64,000 nt of DNA from Gallionella sp. Lineage in GTDB: Bacteria; Pseudomonadota; Gammaproteobacteria; Burkholderiales; Gallionellaceae. Shown piece by piece: positions 24,393-35,688 of the stretch. The translations under genes were made by a program, and so were the position numbers. How positions within the stretch are numbered: the first letter of the stretch is position 1; every line of letters starts with the position of its first letter. The DNA is taken from positions 124,001-188,000 of the forward strand of contig JAUSMR010000076.1 of the NCBI GenBank assembly GCA_030645955.1. The letters are read 5' to 3'. The notes under the pieces were generated by a model. The model ran no database searches and had not been told where the DNA came from. It saw nothing but the letters and a program-made list of their open reading frames with translations.

Positions 24393-24863
24393 TTATTCTC
24401 GATGGTAGGGGTGATTGTGCATCAAGCTATGCGCCCGATACAACTGCTCGGCAAGCAGCACCCGCACAAAAGCGTGCGGCAAGGTGAGTGCGGATAGTGC
24501 CAGCAGTTGTTGCGCGGTCTGTTTGACCATGTCGTGCAAACCGTCCGCGCCGCCGATGATGAAAGCGACGTCACGCCCGTCTCGCATCCAGTCCCGCATC
24601 TGTGCGGCGATCTGCCTGGTGGTCGGCTGTGCGCCGCGTTCATCCAGCGCGATGCGCAAACAATTTTGCGGCAGGGCGGCGAATATGCGCTGCGCTTCTG
24701 CTTCCATGATTTGCACCGTTGTCTTGCCGGTGGTGCGCGGCTCAGGCTTGATTTCCAGCAGGACGATCTGTGCCTCGCGCGGCATGCGCTTGGTGTATTC
24801 GCGGAATCCCGTCGTGATCCAGTCCGGCATTTTGTGCCCAACCGATACGATAACGAGCTTCAT
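24393..24863 (-). CDS. rlmH: 23S rRNA pseudouridine-1915 N3-methyltransferase
   Basis: The 156-residue SPOUT methyltransferase begins [16 protein letters not shown]. It has the knot motifs [31 protein letters not shown] and the C-terminal signature [13 protein letters not shown]. Length is typical (155-159). It methylates m3-psi-1915 in helix 69 of 23S rRNA. It follows rsfS by 11 bp, the standard nadD-rsfS-rlmH order. Confidence 0.96.
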   Translation of the reverse strand: MKLVIVSVGHKMPDWITTGFREYTKRMPREAQIVLLEIKPEPRTTGKTTVQIMEAEAQRIFAALPQNCLRIALDERGAQPTTRQIAAQMRDWMRDGRDVAFIIGGADGLHDMVKQTAQQLLALSALTLPHAFVRVLLAEQLYRAHSLMHNHPYHRE

Positions 24864-24874
24864 GCGAAGGGAGA

Positions 24875-25237
24875 TTATTCTTTGGGTTTGGCGAGTTTGG
24901 GTCGCGCCGCCTGCGCCTTGCTCCACAACTCTTCGAGGTTGTAATAATCGCGGATGGCGGGCTGCATGATGTGCACCAGCACTTCGCCCAGGTCCACCAG
25001 TATCCACTCGCCGCTGTCATCACCTTCACGGCCAAGAATCTGTTCACCGCGCTCCTTGAGCTTGACCACCACGTTGTCGGCTAGCGCTTTGGTCTGCCGG
25101 GTGGAGTTGGCGCTGGCGATGACCATGCGCTCGAACATCGTGCTGAGTTTGCTGGTGTCGATCACGGTAATGTTATTGGCCTTGATGTCTTCAAGTGCGG
25201 CAACAACGGCTTGGGTTTTTTCTTCGGTAGTCAGCAT
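24875..25237 (-). CDS. rsfS: Ribosomal silencing factor RsfS
   Basis: The 120-residue protein begins [20 protein letters not shown]. The core fits RsfS/Iojap: [20 protein letters not shown], then [13 protein letters not shown] and [20 protein letters not shown]. It binds uL14 and blocks subunit joining during starvation. Its start overlaps the end of nadD by seven bases. An acidic/basic tail ([13 protein letters not shown]) is added at the C-terminus. Confidence 0.94.
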   Translation of the reverse strand: MLTTEEKTQAVVAALEDIKANNITVIDTSKLSTMFERMVIASANSTRQTKALADNVVVKLKERGEQILGREGDDSGEWILVDLGEVLVHIMQPAIRDYYNLEELWSKAQAARPKLAKPKE

Positions 25238-25890
25238 GGTATGTATAAGTGATGTTGATGAATGTAGTTTGCCACCGCGTTGGGCAGCAGGTAGCGTATC
25301 GTGCGGTTTTCCGCAACGCGGCTGCGTATCAGCGTGGCGGAGATTTCCAGCTTGGGAATGACCAGTTCGACAACCCCTCCGGATGGCTGTTGCGATAAAG
25401 CATCCACGGAACACAGGCGCTGTTGATAGTGCTGGCGCAATTTCGCCGGGGCGCTATGGATACGTTCCTCAAGCGTAAAGCCGGGGCGATAGCCCACCAC
25501 GATGTGCGCCAGCCCGAACAATTGTTCCCAGTCATGCCAGGTATGCAATTGCAGGAATGCATCGCCGCCCATCAGCAGGCACAGCGGTTGCGCCGCGCCC
25601 AACTCGGTGCGCAATTCGCGTAATGTATTCACCGTATAACACGGCGTAGCTTGCCTGACTTCGCGTTCATCCAGCACAAATGCGGGTTGTTCGGCAATTG
25701 CCAGTCGCACCATCGCGCTGCGGTGTTGCGCGGACACTTGCGGCGCATCGCGGTGCGGCGGCATACCGGTGGGGATAAAACGGATTTGGCGGAGATTTGC
25801 CAACTCCAGCATTTCCTCGGCGAGCCGCAGATGTCCGTAATGAATAGGATCAAATGTGCCGCCCAGAATGCCGATCGGTTGGTTGCTCAC
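25231..25890 (-). CDS. nadD: Nicotinate-nucleotide adenylyltransferase
   Basis: The 219-residue enzyme has the nucleotidyltransferase motif GILGGTFDPIHYGHLRLAEE and RFIPTGMPPHRDAPQVSA. The terminal motif is LEISATLIRSRVAENRTIRY. It makes deamido-NAD from nicotinate mononucleotide. Four bases separate its start from the end of aceF, but the two functions are unrelated. nadD-rsfS-rlmH is a conserved operon. Confidence 0.95.
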   Translation of the reverse strand: MSNQPIGILGGTFDPIHYGHLRLAEEMLELANLRQIRFIPTGMPPHRDAPQVSAQHRSAMVRLAIAEQPAFVLDEREVRQATPCYTVNTLRELRTELGAAQPLCLLMGGDAFLQLHTWHDWEQLFGLAHIVVGYRPGFTLEERIHSAPAKLRQHYQQRLCSVDALSQQPSGGVVELVIPKLEISATLIRSRVAENRTIRYLLPNAVANYIHQHHLYIPC

Positions 25891-25893
25891 TGA

Positions 25894-27189
25894 TTACAGC
25901 GCCAGGCGGCGAATGTCCGCCAGCACTTGCGTGAGATAAACGGTAAAGCGTGCGGCGGATGCACCGTCGATCACGCGGTGATCGTAGGACAGCGACAGCG
26001 GCAGCATCAGGCGCGGCACGAATTCGCCGTTTTGATACACCGGCTTCAAGCTGGCGCGCGATACGCCGAGGATCGCCACTTCCGGCGCATTGATGATTGG
26101 CGTGAACGCGGTACCCCCGATCCCGCCGAGGCTGGAAATCGTGAAGCAACCGCCTTGCATGTCGGCAGCGGTGATTTTTTTCTCTCTGGCGCGCGCGCTG
26201 ATTTCACCCAGCTCTCTGGCGATCTGCACGATGCCCTTCTTGTCCGCGTCGCGCAGCACCGGCACCATCAAACCGTCCGGCGTATCCACCGCTACACCGA
26301 TGTGGAAGTATTGCTTGAGCACCAGATTTTCGCCGCTGGCATCCAGCGAGGCATTGAATTCCGGATACTTCTGCAACACCGCCACGGCAGCTTTGAGCAG
26401 GAATGCCAATGGGGTGATTTTGATATTTTGTTTGGCATATTCCTCGCCCAGCTGCTTGCGGAATGCCTCCATTTCGCTGATGTCGGCTTCGTCGAATTGC
26501 GTGACGTGCGGGATGCTCACCCAGTTGCGATGCAAATTCGCACCGGAAATTTTCTGGATACGCGACAGCGGTTTGATTTCGACAGCGCCAAATTTGGCGA
26601 AGTCCACTTCCGGCATCGCGAGTATCTGAAGTCCGCCACCTCCCGCTGCACCGCGCGGTTGCGCAATGGCGGCCTTGACGAAGTTCTGCACGTCGTCTTT
26701 GGTGACGCGCCCCTTCTCGCCGCCACCTTTGACTTGCGCCACATCCACGCCGAGCTCGCGCGCAAAACGGCGGATCGCCGGGCTGGCGTGCGCTTTCCCG
26801 GCAAGTGCGATCGGTTGGACGGTAGTTGCTGCCAGGGGTGCGGCAGCCGATTTCGCGGCAATTGCCGTCTGGGCAACTTGGGCAGCCGCAACGGTTGCAG
26901 GAGCAGGTGGTGCGGTTGCAATTTTTCCCCGCGGCACATCGGCCGCATCGCTGCTTTCCAGCAATAAAATCACCGAACCCTGCGACACTTTGTCGCCAGC
27001 CTTGACCTTCATTTCCTTGATCACGCCGGAATACGGCGACGGCACATCCATCGCCGCCTTGTCGGTTTCCAGCGTCAGCAGACTATCTTCCGCGCTAATC
27101 GTGTCGCCCGCCTTGACCATCACCTCGATGATGTTCACGTCTTTGTAGTTGCCGATGTCTGGAACTAATATTTGTTTAATCTCTGCCAC
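25894..27189 (-). CDS. aceF: Pyruvate dehydrogenase E2, dihydrolipoamide acetyltransferase
   Basis: The 431-residue protein begins at GTG 27189 (AGGGAGAG upstream). It has one lipoyl domain (Lys in TLETDKAAMDVPSP, about residue 45), an Ala-rich linker, a peripheral-subunit-binding domain (SPAIRRFARELGVDVAQVKG) and the catalytic domain ending YDHRVIDGASAARF with the active His and Asp-Gly. A single lipoyl domain is fewer than in E. coli (three). It forms the core of the pyruvate dehydrogenase complex with AceE. The lipoamide dehydrogenase gene (lpd) is not adjacent. Confidence 0.95.
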   Translation of the reverse strand: MAEIKQILVPDIGNYKDVNIIEVMVKAGDTISAEDSLLTLETDKAAMDVPSPYSGVIKEMKVKAGDKVSQGSVILLLESSDAADVPRGKIATAPPAPATVAAAQVAQTAIAAKSAAAPLAATTVQPIALAGKAHASPAIRRFARELGVDVAQVKGGGEKGRVTKDDVQNFVKAAIAQPRGAAGGGGLQILAMPEVDFAKFGAVEIKPLSRIQKISGANLHRNWVSIPHVTQFDEADISEMEAFRKQLGEEYAKQNIKITPLAFLLKAAVAVLQKYPEFNASLDASGENLVLKQYFHIGVAVDTPDGLMVPVLRDADKKGIVQIARELGEISARAREKKITAADMQGGCFTISSLGGIGGTAFTPIINAPEVAILGVSRASLKPVYQNGEFVPRLMLPLSLSYDHRVIDGASAARFTVYLTQVLADIRRLAL

Positions 27190-27205
27190 GTGTCTCTCCC
27201 TAACC

Positions 27206-29872
<2,667 letters not shown>

Positions 29873-29899
29873 GTCTTTGCTCTCTCAATTGTCGCAACG

Positions 29900-30562
29900 T
29901 TATTCTTTAACAGAACAAGCAATTGTTTCCTGCTCGGTGATAATCCATTCGACTTTTACATCCGTCGGTTCCTGCGGAATAATTTCGACGATTTGCAGCG
30001 AAAACGCTGCGGCGGCCAGTACAGGGCGTTGAGTCATGTTTGCCATAACCAGCGACTTGGCGAGTGTTGTTTGCTCGCCTAGTCGAATGGCTAGTTGTTT
30101 CATCAGCAGCTTGTCGTAAAAGCCTCTGCCATAACCCAGCCGCGCGCCGTCGCGGGTAAATGCCACACCCGGCAGCAGGACGAATTCTACCTCATTTAGG
30201 CCATCCAGCCGCTCGCAGCGTTCCACGACCGGTTCGCGTATCCCCCACAAACCCGCCGCCAACTGGCTCTCCAGGTCTTCCACCCAATACAGATCGAGCT
30301 GGTTGGTGTGGTGGTTCACCTTGGGCAAAGCCAGCCGCTTGCCATCCGCCAATGCCATTTCGACCCATAAATCGCTGGAGAATTCCGTACCGAAATTCAT
30401 ATAGCCCAGCACCGCGCTTGCCTGCCGGTATTCCGGCAGTTGCAGCAGCTGTTCGGTAATTGCCGAATTGTGCGCGGCGCGTATATCAGCGGGTAGCTGC
30501 TCGCGCTGAGCCAGGATGGTTTTACGTATGGTTTGCTTGAGCGTTGGTGGCAAAACAGGCAT
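29900..30562 (-). CDS. ygfA: 5-formyltetrahydrofolate cyclo-ligase with inserted repeat peptide
   Basis: The 220-residue protein has the family motifs: LPALKQ-like start [31 protein letters not shown], then [20 protein letters not shown] and YDKLL, ending [12 protein letters not shown]. Between YDKLL and RPVLAAAAF relatives have about 5 residues; here the gap is about 25, and most of it ([18 protein letters not shown]) is translated from a palindromic repeat unit at 30045-30095. The insert keeps the frame (51 nt, 17 codons). It falls in a surface loop next to the ATP/substrate site. The enzyme activates 5-formyl-THF. It starts 7 bp after ilvA. Confidence 0.88.
   Translation of the reverse strand: MPVLPPTLKQTIRKTILAQREQLPADIRAAHNSAITEQLLQLPEYRQASAVLGYMNFGTEFSSDLWVEMALADGKRLALPKVNHHTNQLDLYWVEDLESQLAAGLWGIREPVVERCERLDGLNEVEFVLLPGVAFTRDGARLGYGRGFYDKLLMKQLAIRLGEQTTLAKSLVMANMTQRPVLAAAAFSLQIVEIIPQEPTDVKVEWIITEQETIACSVKE
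30045..30095 (+). repeat. 50-51 nt palindromic unit inside the cyclo-ligase gene
   Basis: The unit begins ATAACCAGCGACTTGGCGAG and ends CTCGCCTAGTCGAATGGCTA. Its inner stem GGCGAG/CTCGCC is unlike the stems of the intergenic units at 2.5 and 24.1 kb, while the outer arms are the same. It lies in frame in the coding sequence at a place where related enzymes have no such peptide. Confidence 0.85.
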
Positions 30563-30568
30563 GCGCAA

Positions 30569-32077
30569 TCAACCCAAAAATAGCCGGTACGCCGGGTTGC
30601 CGCTCTCGTCCCAGTAGCGGTAGCCAAGGGTGTCGAGGAAAGTCTTCAGCGCCTTCTTGTCGTGGTGCGGCACCTGCATGCCGACCAGCACGCGGCCGTA
30701 GTCTGCGCCGTGGTTGCGGTAATGGAACAGGCTGATGTTCCAGTTGTGGCTCATGCTGTTAAGGAAGTTCATCAGCGCGCCGGGGCGTTCGGGAAACTCG
30801 AAGCGGAACATGATTTCGTCCTTGACCTCCGGCGCGTGGCCGCCGACCAGATGGCGCAGGTGCAGCTTGGCCATTTCGTTGTCGGAAAGATCCAGCGTGG
30901 CCAATTTATTGTGCTGCAACTTGTCCACCAGCTCGGCGGTTTCCAGTTGATCGCGCACCTGAATACCGACGAATACATGCGCCATTTTGGGATCGTCGAA
31001 GCGGTAGTTGAATTCGGTGATGTTACGCTTACCCAGCAGCGCGCAGAATTTGCGGAAACTGCCCGGTGTTTCCGGGATCGTGACGGCGAGAATCGCCTCG
31101 CGCCTTTCGCCGATATCGGCCCGTTCCGCAACGAAACGCAGGCGGTCGAAATTCATGTTCGCGCCGCTGGCGATGGCAACCAGCGTTTCGCCCTTGAGCT
31201 TTTCGCGTGCGGCATACAGCTTGGCTCCGGCGATGGACAGCGCGCCCGCCGGTTCCAGTATCGAGCGCGTGTCTTCGAACACATCTTTGAGCGCGGCGCA
31301 GACGGTGTCGGTGTCCACCAAAATGATTTCATCGACCAGCTTGCGGCACAAGCGGAAGGTTTCCTGCCCGACCTGCTTGACCGCCACGCCGTCGGCAAAC
31401 AGCCCGACATGGTCGAGCGTGACGCGCCGTTTGGCTTTAAGCGAGCGATACATCGCATCGGAATCCGCCGGTTGCACGCCGATGATCCTGATGTCGGGAC
31501 GCAGTTGCTTGACGTAAGCCGCCACGCCGGAGATCAGCCCGCCGCCACCGATGGCGACGAAGATCGCGTGGATAGCCTGGGTGTGCTGGCGCAAAATCTC
31601 CATGCCGATGGTGCCCTGCCCGGCGATCACGTCGGGGTCGTCATACGGATGCACGAAAGTCATCCGGCTTTGTTGCTCCAGCTCCAGCGCATGCTGGTAG
31701 GCATCGGAATACGAATCGCCGTGCAGCACCACTTTCGCGCCGCGGCCGGCCACTGCCTGTATCTTGATCTGCGGCGTGGTGGTGGGCATGACGATGACCG
31801 CCTTGCAGCCCAGTTTTTGCGCCGAAAGCGCCACGCCCTGAGCATGATTTCCCGCCGAAGCGGCGATGACTCCCCGTTTCAACTGCTCAGGCGTGAGTTG
31901 CGCCATTTTGTTGTACGCACCGCGCAACTTGAAGGAGAACACCGGCTGCATATCCTCGCGCTTGAGCAACACGGTATTGCCGATGCGCGCCGACAAATTG
32001 GGCGCCGCTTCCAGTGGCGTTTCAACCGCCACGTCGTAGACGCGGGCGTTGAGGATGCGTTTCAAATAACCGTTCAT
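30569..32077 (-). CDS. ilvA: Threonine ammonia-lyase, biosynthetic
   Basis: The 502-residue enzyme has the PLP lysine in PVFSFKLRGAYNKMAQL, the phosphate-binding loop VAIGGGGLISGVAAYVKQL and two C-terminal ACT-like regulatory domains (from about residue 330; ETPGSFRKFCALLGKRNITE and FPERPGALMNFLNSMSHN). Length and double ACT mark the isoleucine-inhibited biosynthetic form. It makes 2-oxobutanoate from threonine. The cyclo-ligase gene follows on the same strand. Confidence 0.96.
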   Translation of the reverse strand: MNGYLKRILNARVYDVAVETPLEAAPNLSARIGNTVLLKREDMQPVFSFKLRGAYNKMAQLTPEQLKRGVIAASAGNHAQGVALSAQKLGCKAVIVMPTTTPQIKIQAVAGRGAKVVLHGDSYSDAYQHALELEQQSRMTFVHPYDDPDVIAGQGTIGMEILRQHTQAIHAIFVAIGGGGLISGVAAYVKQLRPDIRIIGVQPADSDAMYRSLKAKRRVTLDHVGLFADGVAVKQVGQETFRLCRKLVDEIILVDTDTVCAALKDVFEDTRSILEPAGALSIAGAKLYAAREKLKGETLVAIASGANMNFDRLRFVAERADIGERREAILAVTIPETPGSFRKFCALLGKRNITEFNYRFDDPKMAHVFVGIQVRDQLETAELVDKLQHNKLATLDLSDNEMAKLHLRHLVGGHAPEVKDEIMFRFEFPERPGALMNFLNSMSHNWNISLFHYRNHGADYGRVLVGMQVPHHDKKALKTFLDTLGYRYWDESGNPAYRLFLG

Positions 32078-32170
32078 GATTTAACTTGCCTGAAAAATAT
32101 CTGCGCAGATTAGCATAAAAGTGCGGCGAAGCTCTTGCGACACAAGGCAAAATCGGTTCAAATGCCGCGC

Positions 32171-32554
32171 ATGGAAAAGAATGGTCTACATGGCATCGAT
32201 ATACAAACGCAGGTGAATTACCTGCCGGAGCAATCCGATGAATCGGGTAACCGTTTCGTTTTTTCATACACCATCACCATCACCAATACCGGTAGCGCGC
32301 CAGCCAGGCTCATCAGCCGTCATTGGATCATTACCGATGCCCATAACCACGTGCAGGAAGTGCGCGGGCAAGGCGTGGTGGGCGAACAGCCATTGCTCAA
32401 GCCGAGCCAGGGTTTTGAATACACCAGCGGGACGGTGCTGACCACACAGGTGGGCACGATGCGCGGCAGTTACCTGATGCAGGCTGATGATGGCTCCGAA
32501 TTTGAAGTTGATATCCCGCAATTCGTCCTGAGTGTGCCACGTGTTTTACATTAA
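32171..32554 (+). CDS. apaG: ApaG protein (Co2+/Mg2+ efflux-linked)
   Basis: The 127-residue protein has the ApaG immunoglobulin-like fold: DIQTQVNYLPEQSDESGNRF, SYTITITNTGSAPARLISR and QEVRGQGVVGEQPLLKPSQG. Start codons at 32162 and 32171 are both open; the latter gives the normal family length. The gene is divergent from ilvA. ApaG binds nucleotides or pyrophosphate in some bacteria; the physiological role is not settled. Confidence 0.92.
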   Translation: MEKNGLHGIDIQTQVNYLPEQSDESGNRFVFSYTITITNTGSAPARLISRHWIITDAHNHVQEVRGQGVVGEQPLLKPSQGFEYTSGTVLTTQVGTMRGSYLMQADDGSEFEVDIPQFVLSVPRVLH

Positions 32555-32582
32555 TTTTTTTTCCCTTTTTGCCCATTTTTCA

Positions 32583-32633
32583 AGGGGACGGCGCACCGTG
32601 CCGGTGCCGGAACAAAAGTTTCTCGTACCCCTG
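32583..32633. repeat. Palindromic repeat overlapping the start of mltA
   Basis: AGGGGACGGCGCACCGTGCC is followed by GGTGCCGGAACAAAAGTTTC and TCGTACCCCTG. The same core (GCCGTGCTGGTGCCGGAACA, then AAAGTTTCACGTGCCCCCT) lies at 36949-37001, upstream of purH. The outer arms are inverted complements (AGGGG and CCCCT). Confidence 0.75.
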
Positions 32634-33764
32634 CTGCTGGTCTTTCTTGCTGCCTGCGCCGCGCCGCCCAAGCCGCCCGTCGTGCTGGCGACTGCCGATG
32701 TTGCGCCCTACGCACCGTTTGCGGTAAGCAAGTGGGAGATGCTGCCGGATTGGCAAACGATAGACTTGCAGCAAACATGGGCGGCCTTCTGGCAAAGCTG
32801 TAACGCGCTGAAAAACAAACCGGGCTGGCAGAACATCTGCTCTCGCGCCAATGAGCTGACACAGCCGGACAACAGCTCGCTGCGCGCTTTTTTTGAGGAA
32901 GGTTTTACCCCCTATCAGGTATTCAATCCGGATGGTTCTTCGCAGGGGTTGATCACCGGCTACTACGAGCCCAAGCTTGCCGGCAGTCGCGTCAAAACCG
33001 CCCGCTTTCGTTATCCGCTGTACGCCCCGCCGGATGATTTGCTGACCATTGATATGGGCGATGTGTATCCGCAACTGAAGGATTTGCGTTTGCGCGGACG
33101 GCTGCAAGGCAATCGCATCGTGCCTTATTACAATCGCAGTGAGATCGATTACGGAAAAGCCCCGCTGCAAGGACGCGAATTATTCTGGGTGGACAACGCG
33201 GTCGATTTGTTCTTCCTGCAAATCCAGGGGTCGGGGCGCATCGAATTGCCGGACGGCAGCCTGGTAAAAGTCGGTTATGCCGAACAGAACGGACACCCTT
33301 ACACCTCCATCGGCAAAAAACTGGTCGAAATGGGCGCGTTTAAACTCGAGGAATCCTCGATGCAGAACATCAAGCTGTGGGCGCAAAAAAATCCCGCAAA
33401 ACTGGCCAGCCTGCTGGAACACAACCCCAGCTATGTGTTCTTCCGCGAATTGCCCAATGGACTACCCGCTCCGCTGGGCGCATTGGGTGTGCCGCTGACC
33501 AATGAATACAGCCTGGCTGTTGATACGCGCACCATCCCGCTCGGCGCACCGGTGTTCCTCGCCACCACTTATCCGAACACGTCCGAGCCGCTGAACCGCC
33601 TGATGCTGGCGCAGGATACCGGCGGTGCTATCAGGGGTGCGGTGCGCGGCGATTTCTTCTGGGGTTTCGGCGAACAGGCCGGAAATCAGGCGGGGCGCAT
33701 GAAGCAGACCGGCCAGATGTGGGTGTTGTTTCCCAAGGGCGCGGAACCGGCGCTTGGCCCGTAG
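32598..33764 (+). CDS. mltA: Membrane-bound lytic transglycosylase A
   Basis: The 388-residue lipoprotein has a signal peptide with lipobox VFLAACAAPPK (Cys at about residue 20). The MltA and 3D domains carry FTPYQVFNPDG, LITGYYEPKLAGS, FLQIQGSGRIELPDG and the catalytic aspartate region MLAQDTGGAIRGAVRGDFFW. It cuts murein between MurNAc and GlcNAc. The GTG at 32598 (or 32604) and the residues PVPEQKF of the signal peptide are read from the repeat at 32583-32633, while the hydrophobic core is outside it. AAGGGG lies 11 bases before the GTG. Confidence 0.9.
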   Translation: MPVPEQKFLVPLLLVFLAACAAPPKPPVVLATADVAPYAPFAVSKWEMLPDWQTIDLQQTWAAFWQSCNALKNKPGWQNICSRANELTQPDNSSLRAFFEEGFTPYQVFNPDGSSQGLITGYYEPKLAGSRVKTARFRYPLYAPPDDLLTIDMGDVYPQLKDLRLRGRLQGNRIVPYYNRSEIDYGKAPLQGRELFWVDNAVDLFFLQIQGSGRIELPDGSLVKVGYAEQNGHPYTSIGKKLVEMGAFKLEESSMQNIKLWAQKNPAKLASLLEHNPSYVFFRELPNGLPAPLGALGVPLTNEYSLAVDTRTIPLGAPVFLATTYPNTSEPLNRLMLAQDTGGAIRGAVRGDFFWGFGEQAGNQAGRMKQTGQMWVLFPKGAEPALGP

Positions 33765-33811
33765 CAGCCAACATCAGGCCTGCGCCGGCAATTCTTACCC
33801 AAGCGGAATTC

Positions 33812-34714
33812 TTACCCGGTAATGAGTGCTTGGTCGCGTCCGTTGCGCTTGGCGGCCTGTAATTTTGAATTGGCCAGCCCGATAAGCATCTCTTCCGAGG
33901 TTTCCTGATTCGGCATGCAATGAACACCGCCAACACTGATGGTGACCACTCCATGCGGTGAATCGATGTGCGGGATATTGAGCATGCGCACCTGTTCGCA
34001 AAGCTTTTGGGCGTGTTGGCGCAATGCCCCGGCACCGAATGACAATGACACGACGGCAAACTCCCCGTCTCCGTATCGCGCCACGCAATCCGACGTGCGC
34101 ACAAACAATTTCGCGATGCAATCGCCCACCCTGCGCAGACACTCATCACCCGCTGATTGCCCATAGCGCTCATTGAATTGACTGAAGATATCCAATTCAA
34201 TTATCAATACCGACATCCCGCTGTGGGCGCGCCGGGCGAAATCTAGCGAATCGGTGTATCGCTGGTCGAAATGGTGACGATTGCTGATCCCGACCAGCGG
34301 ATCGACGCTGCTCAGCCGTTGTTCCAGCATAATTCTGGCCGTCACATCTTTCTGGATACCGATGAAATGGGTGGGTGCGGCTTCCGCGTTATGCATCGGA
34401 GAAACGCTGATCTCATTCCAGAACATCGATCCATCCTTGCGATAGTTGCGCAGCGTAACGACGCAACCCTCGTTCCTGGCAATTGCATCATTTATTGCAT
34501 CCGCTTCCGGCTGACCGGTATCGTCCCCCTGCAGGAAGTGACAGCTCTTGCCGATAACTTCGTCAGCGGTAAAGCCGGTCAAACTCTCAAAACCCCGGTT
34601 GGCATAGACCAGGGGAAAACCCTGCTGCTGCGCGTCGGCGATAATGATGCCATCGTGCGATTCATTGATGGCCCTGGTAAGCAAATCCTGGGAAATGTTT
34701 GCTGTGCGATCCAT
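33812..34714 (-). CDS. LOV-domain photoreceptor fused to degenerate GGDEF domain
   Basis: The 300-residue protein has a PAS/LOV domain (about 10-128) followed by a GGDEF domain (about 135-300). The LOV signature GKSCHFLQGDDT holds the flavin-adduct Cys58 in place of the usual NCRFLQ context, and the flavin-contact residues Asn90 and Asn100 (RNYRKDGSMFWNEISV) and Gln121 (HFIGIQKDVT) are in place. In the cyclase part the active-site loop reads RYGDGEF, so GGDEF has become GDGEF, and the first metal Asp is Glu173. Light sensing is likely; c-di-GMP synthesis is doubtful. The dsbC gene follows upstream on the same strand. Confidence 0.85.
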   Translation of the reverse strand: MDRTANISQDLLTRAINESHDGIIIADAQQQGFPLVYANRGFESLTGFTADEVIGKSCHFLQGDDTGQPEADAINDAIARNEGCVVTLRNYRKDGSMFWNEISVSPMHNAEAAPTHFIGIQKDVTARIMLEQRLSSVDPLVGISNRHHFDQRYTDSLDFARRAHSGMSVLIIELDIFSQFNERYGQSAGDECLRRVGDCIAKLFVRTSDCVARYGDGEFAVVSLSFGAGALRQHAQKLCEQVRMLNIPHIDSPHGVVTISVGGVHCMPNQETSEEMLIGLANSKLQAAKRNGRDQALITG

Positions 34715-34722
34715 GATGAGTC

Positions 34723-35442
34723 CTACTTGTTTGTATCGTTCAGATTCTTTTCTATTTCTTCCGCAGGCAAATATCCCGGAGATTGCGCCCCGTTACCAAA
34801 AATCAGGTTCGGCGTGCCGTTGACGCGGAGTTCTTTACCCAGGGCCAACACCTTGTCGGTTGATGTTTCGCAATTTGCGCTGTCCGGAGCGATGCTGTTC
34901 AGCATCAAGTCGTCCCACGCTTTGACCGGGTCTTTTGCACAAAGCACGTTGCGCACGGTTTCACCCGAGTTCGGGAAAATTGGATACAGGAACAGATATA
35001 GTGTGGCATCGCTTACCTTGGCCAATTCTTTTTCCAGACGCTTGCAGAAGCTGCAGCTGGGATCAGTAAAATAGGCCATCTTGCGCTTGCCGTTGCCCTT
35101 CACTTTTTTCACCGCAAGATCGAGCGGCAGCTTGTCAAAATTGATCGCAAACAACTTGCGCCGCTGATCTTCGCTCAGGTTACGGCGGCTTTTCGTCTCG
35201 ATTATGCTGCCGTCGAACAGATATAGCCCTTTTTCGTCGGTGTACAAAAGTTGGCCGTCAATGACAATCTCATACAGCCCGGCGTATGGTGTTTTAACTA
35301 TGTGTTCAAGTTTGCCGATGTTCGGAAATTTGCTTTGCATCGATTTGCGGATTTCAGCTTCTCCGGCATGAGCTGAAGACAGCAGACCAAACAATATCAG
35401 TGCGATCCATTTTGACAAGTTCAGGGCAGGCAGTTTTTTCAT
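34723..35442 (-). CDS. dsbC: Periplasmic disulfide isomerase DsbC
   Basis: The 239-residue protein from ATG 35442 has a signal peptide (WIALILFGLLSSAHAGEAE, cleavage after AHA). The N-terminal dimerisation domain (IGKLEHIVKTPYAGLYEIVI) is followed by a thioredoxin fold with active site TDPSCSFCKRLEKEL, CSFC where E. coli has CGYC. A second Cys pair (VLCAKDP and NCETS) fits DsbC. The cis-Pro loop is RVNGTPNLIFGNG. It reshuffles wrong disulfides in the periplasm. The LOV-GGDEF gene lies 8 bp downstream, perhaps by chance. Confidence 0.92.
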   Translation of the reverse strand: MKKLPALNLSKWIALILFGLLSSAHAGEAEIRKSMQSKFPNIGKLEHIVKTPYAGLYEIVIDGQLLYTDEKGLYLFDGSIIETKSRRNLSEDQRRKLFAINFDKLPLDLAVKKVKGNGKRKMAYFTDPSCSFCKRLEKELAKVSDATLYLFLYPIFPNSGETVRNVLCAKDPVKAWDDLMLNSIAPDSANCETSTDKVLALGKELRVNGTPNLIFGNGAQSPGYLPAEEIEKNLNDTNK

Positions 35443-35688
35443 GAATATTTTCTCTTTGGTAAATTTAAGGGGGCATTGCATCATCATTTTTTCGCAGCGA
35501 TGTGATTGGTGACATTCAACCCCGGATTGCGCACGAAACACGACAGCAGCCAGATATTCTTGAGTGCGGCGGCCAAGCCAACCGGCGCCAATCAACCAGC
35601 GACCATCGCGACATCAAAATTCATATAACAGAATCATAACATGCCCCCCGGTTTCATTTATAATTGCTCCCCCTCGCGAAAAACCAAC

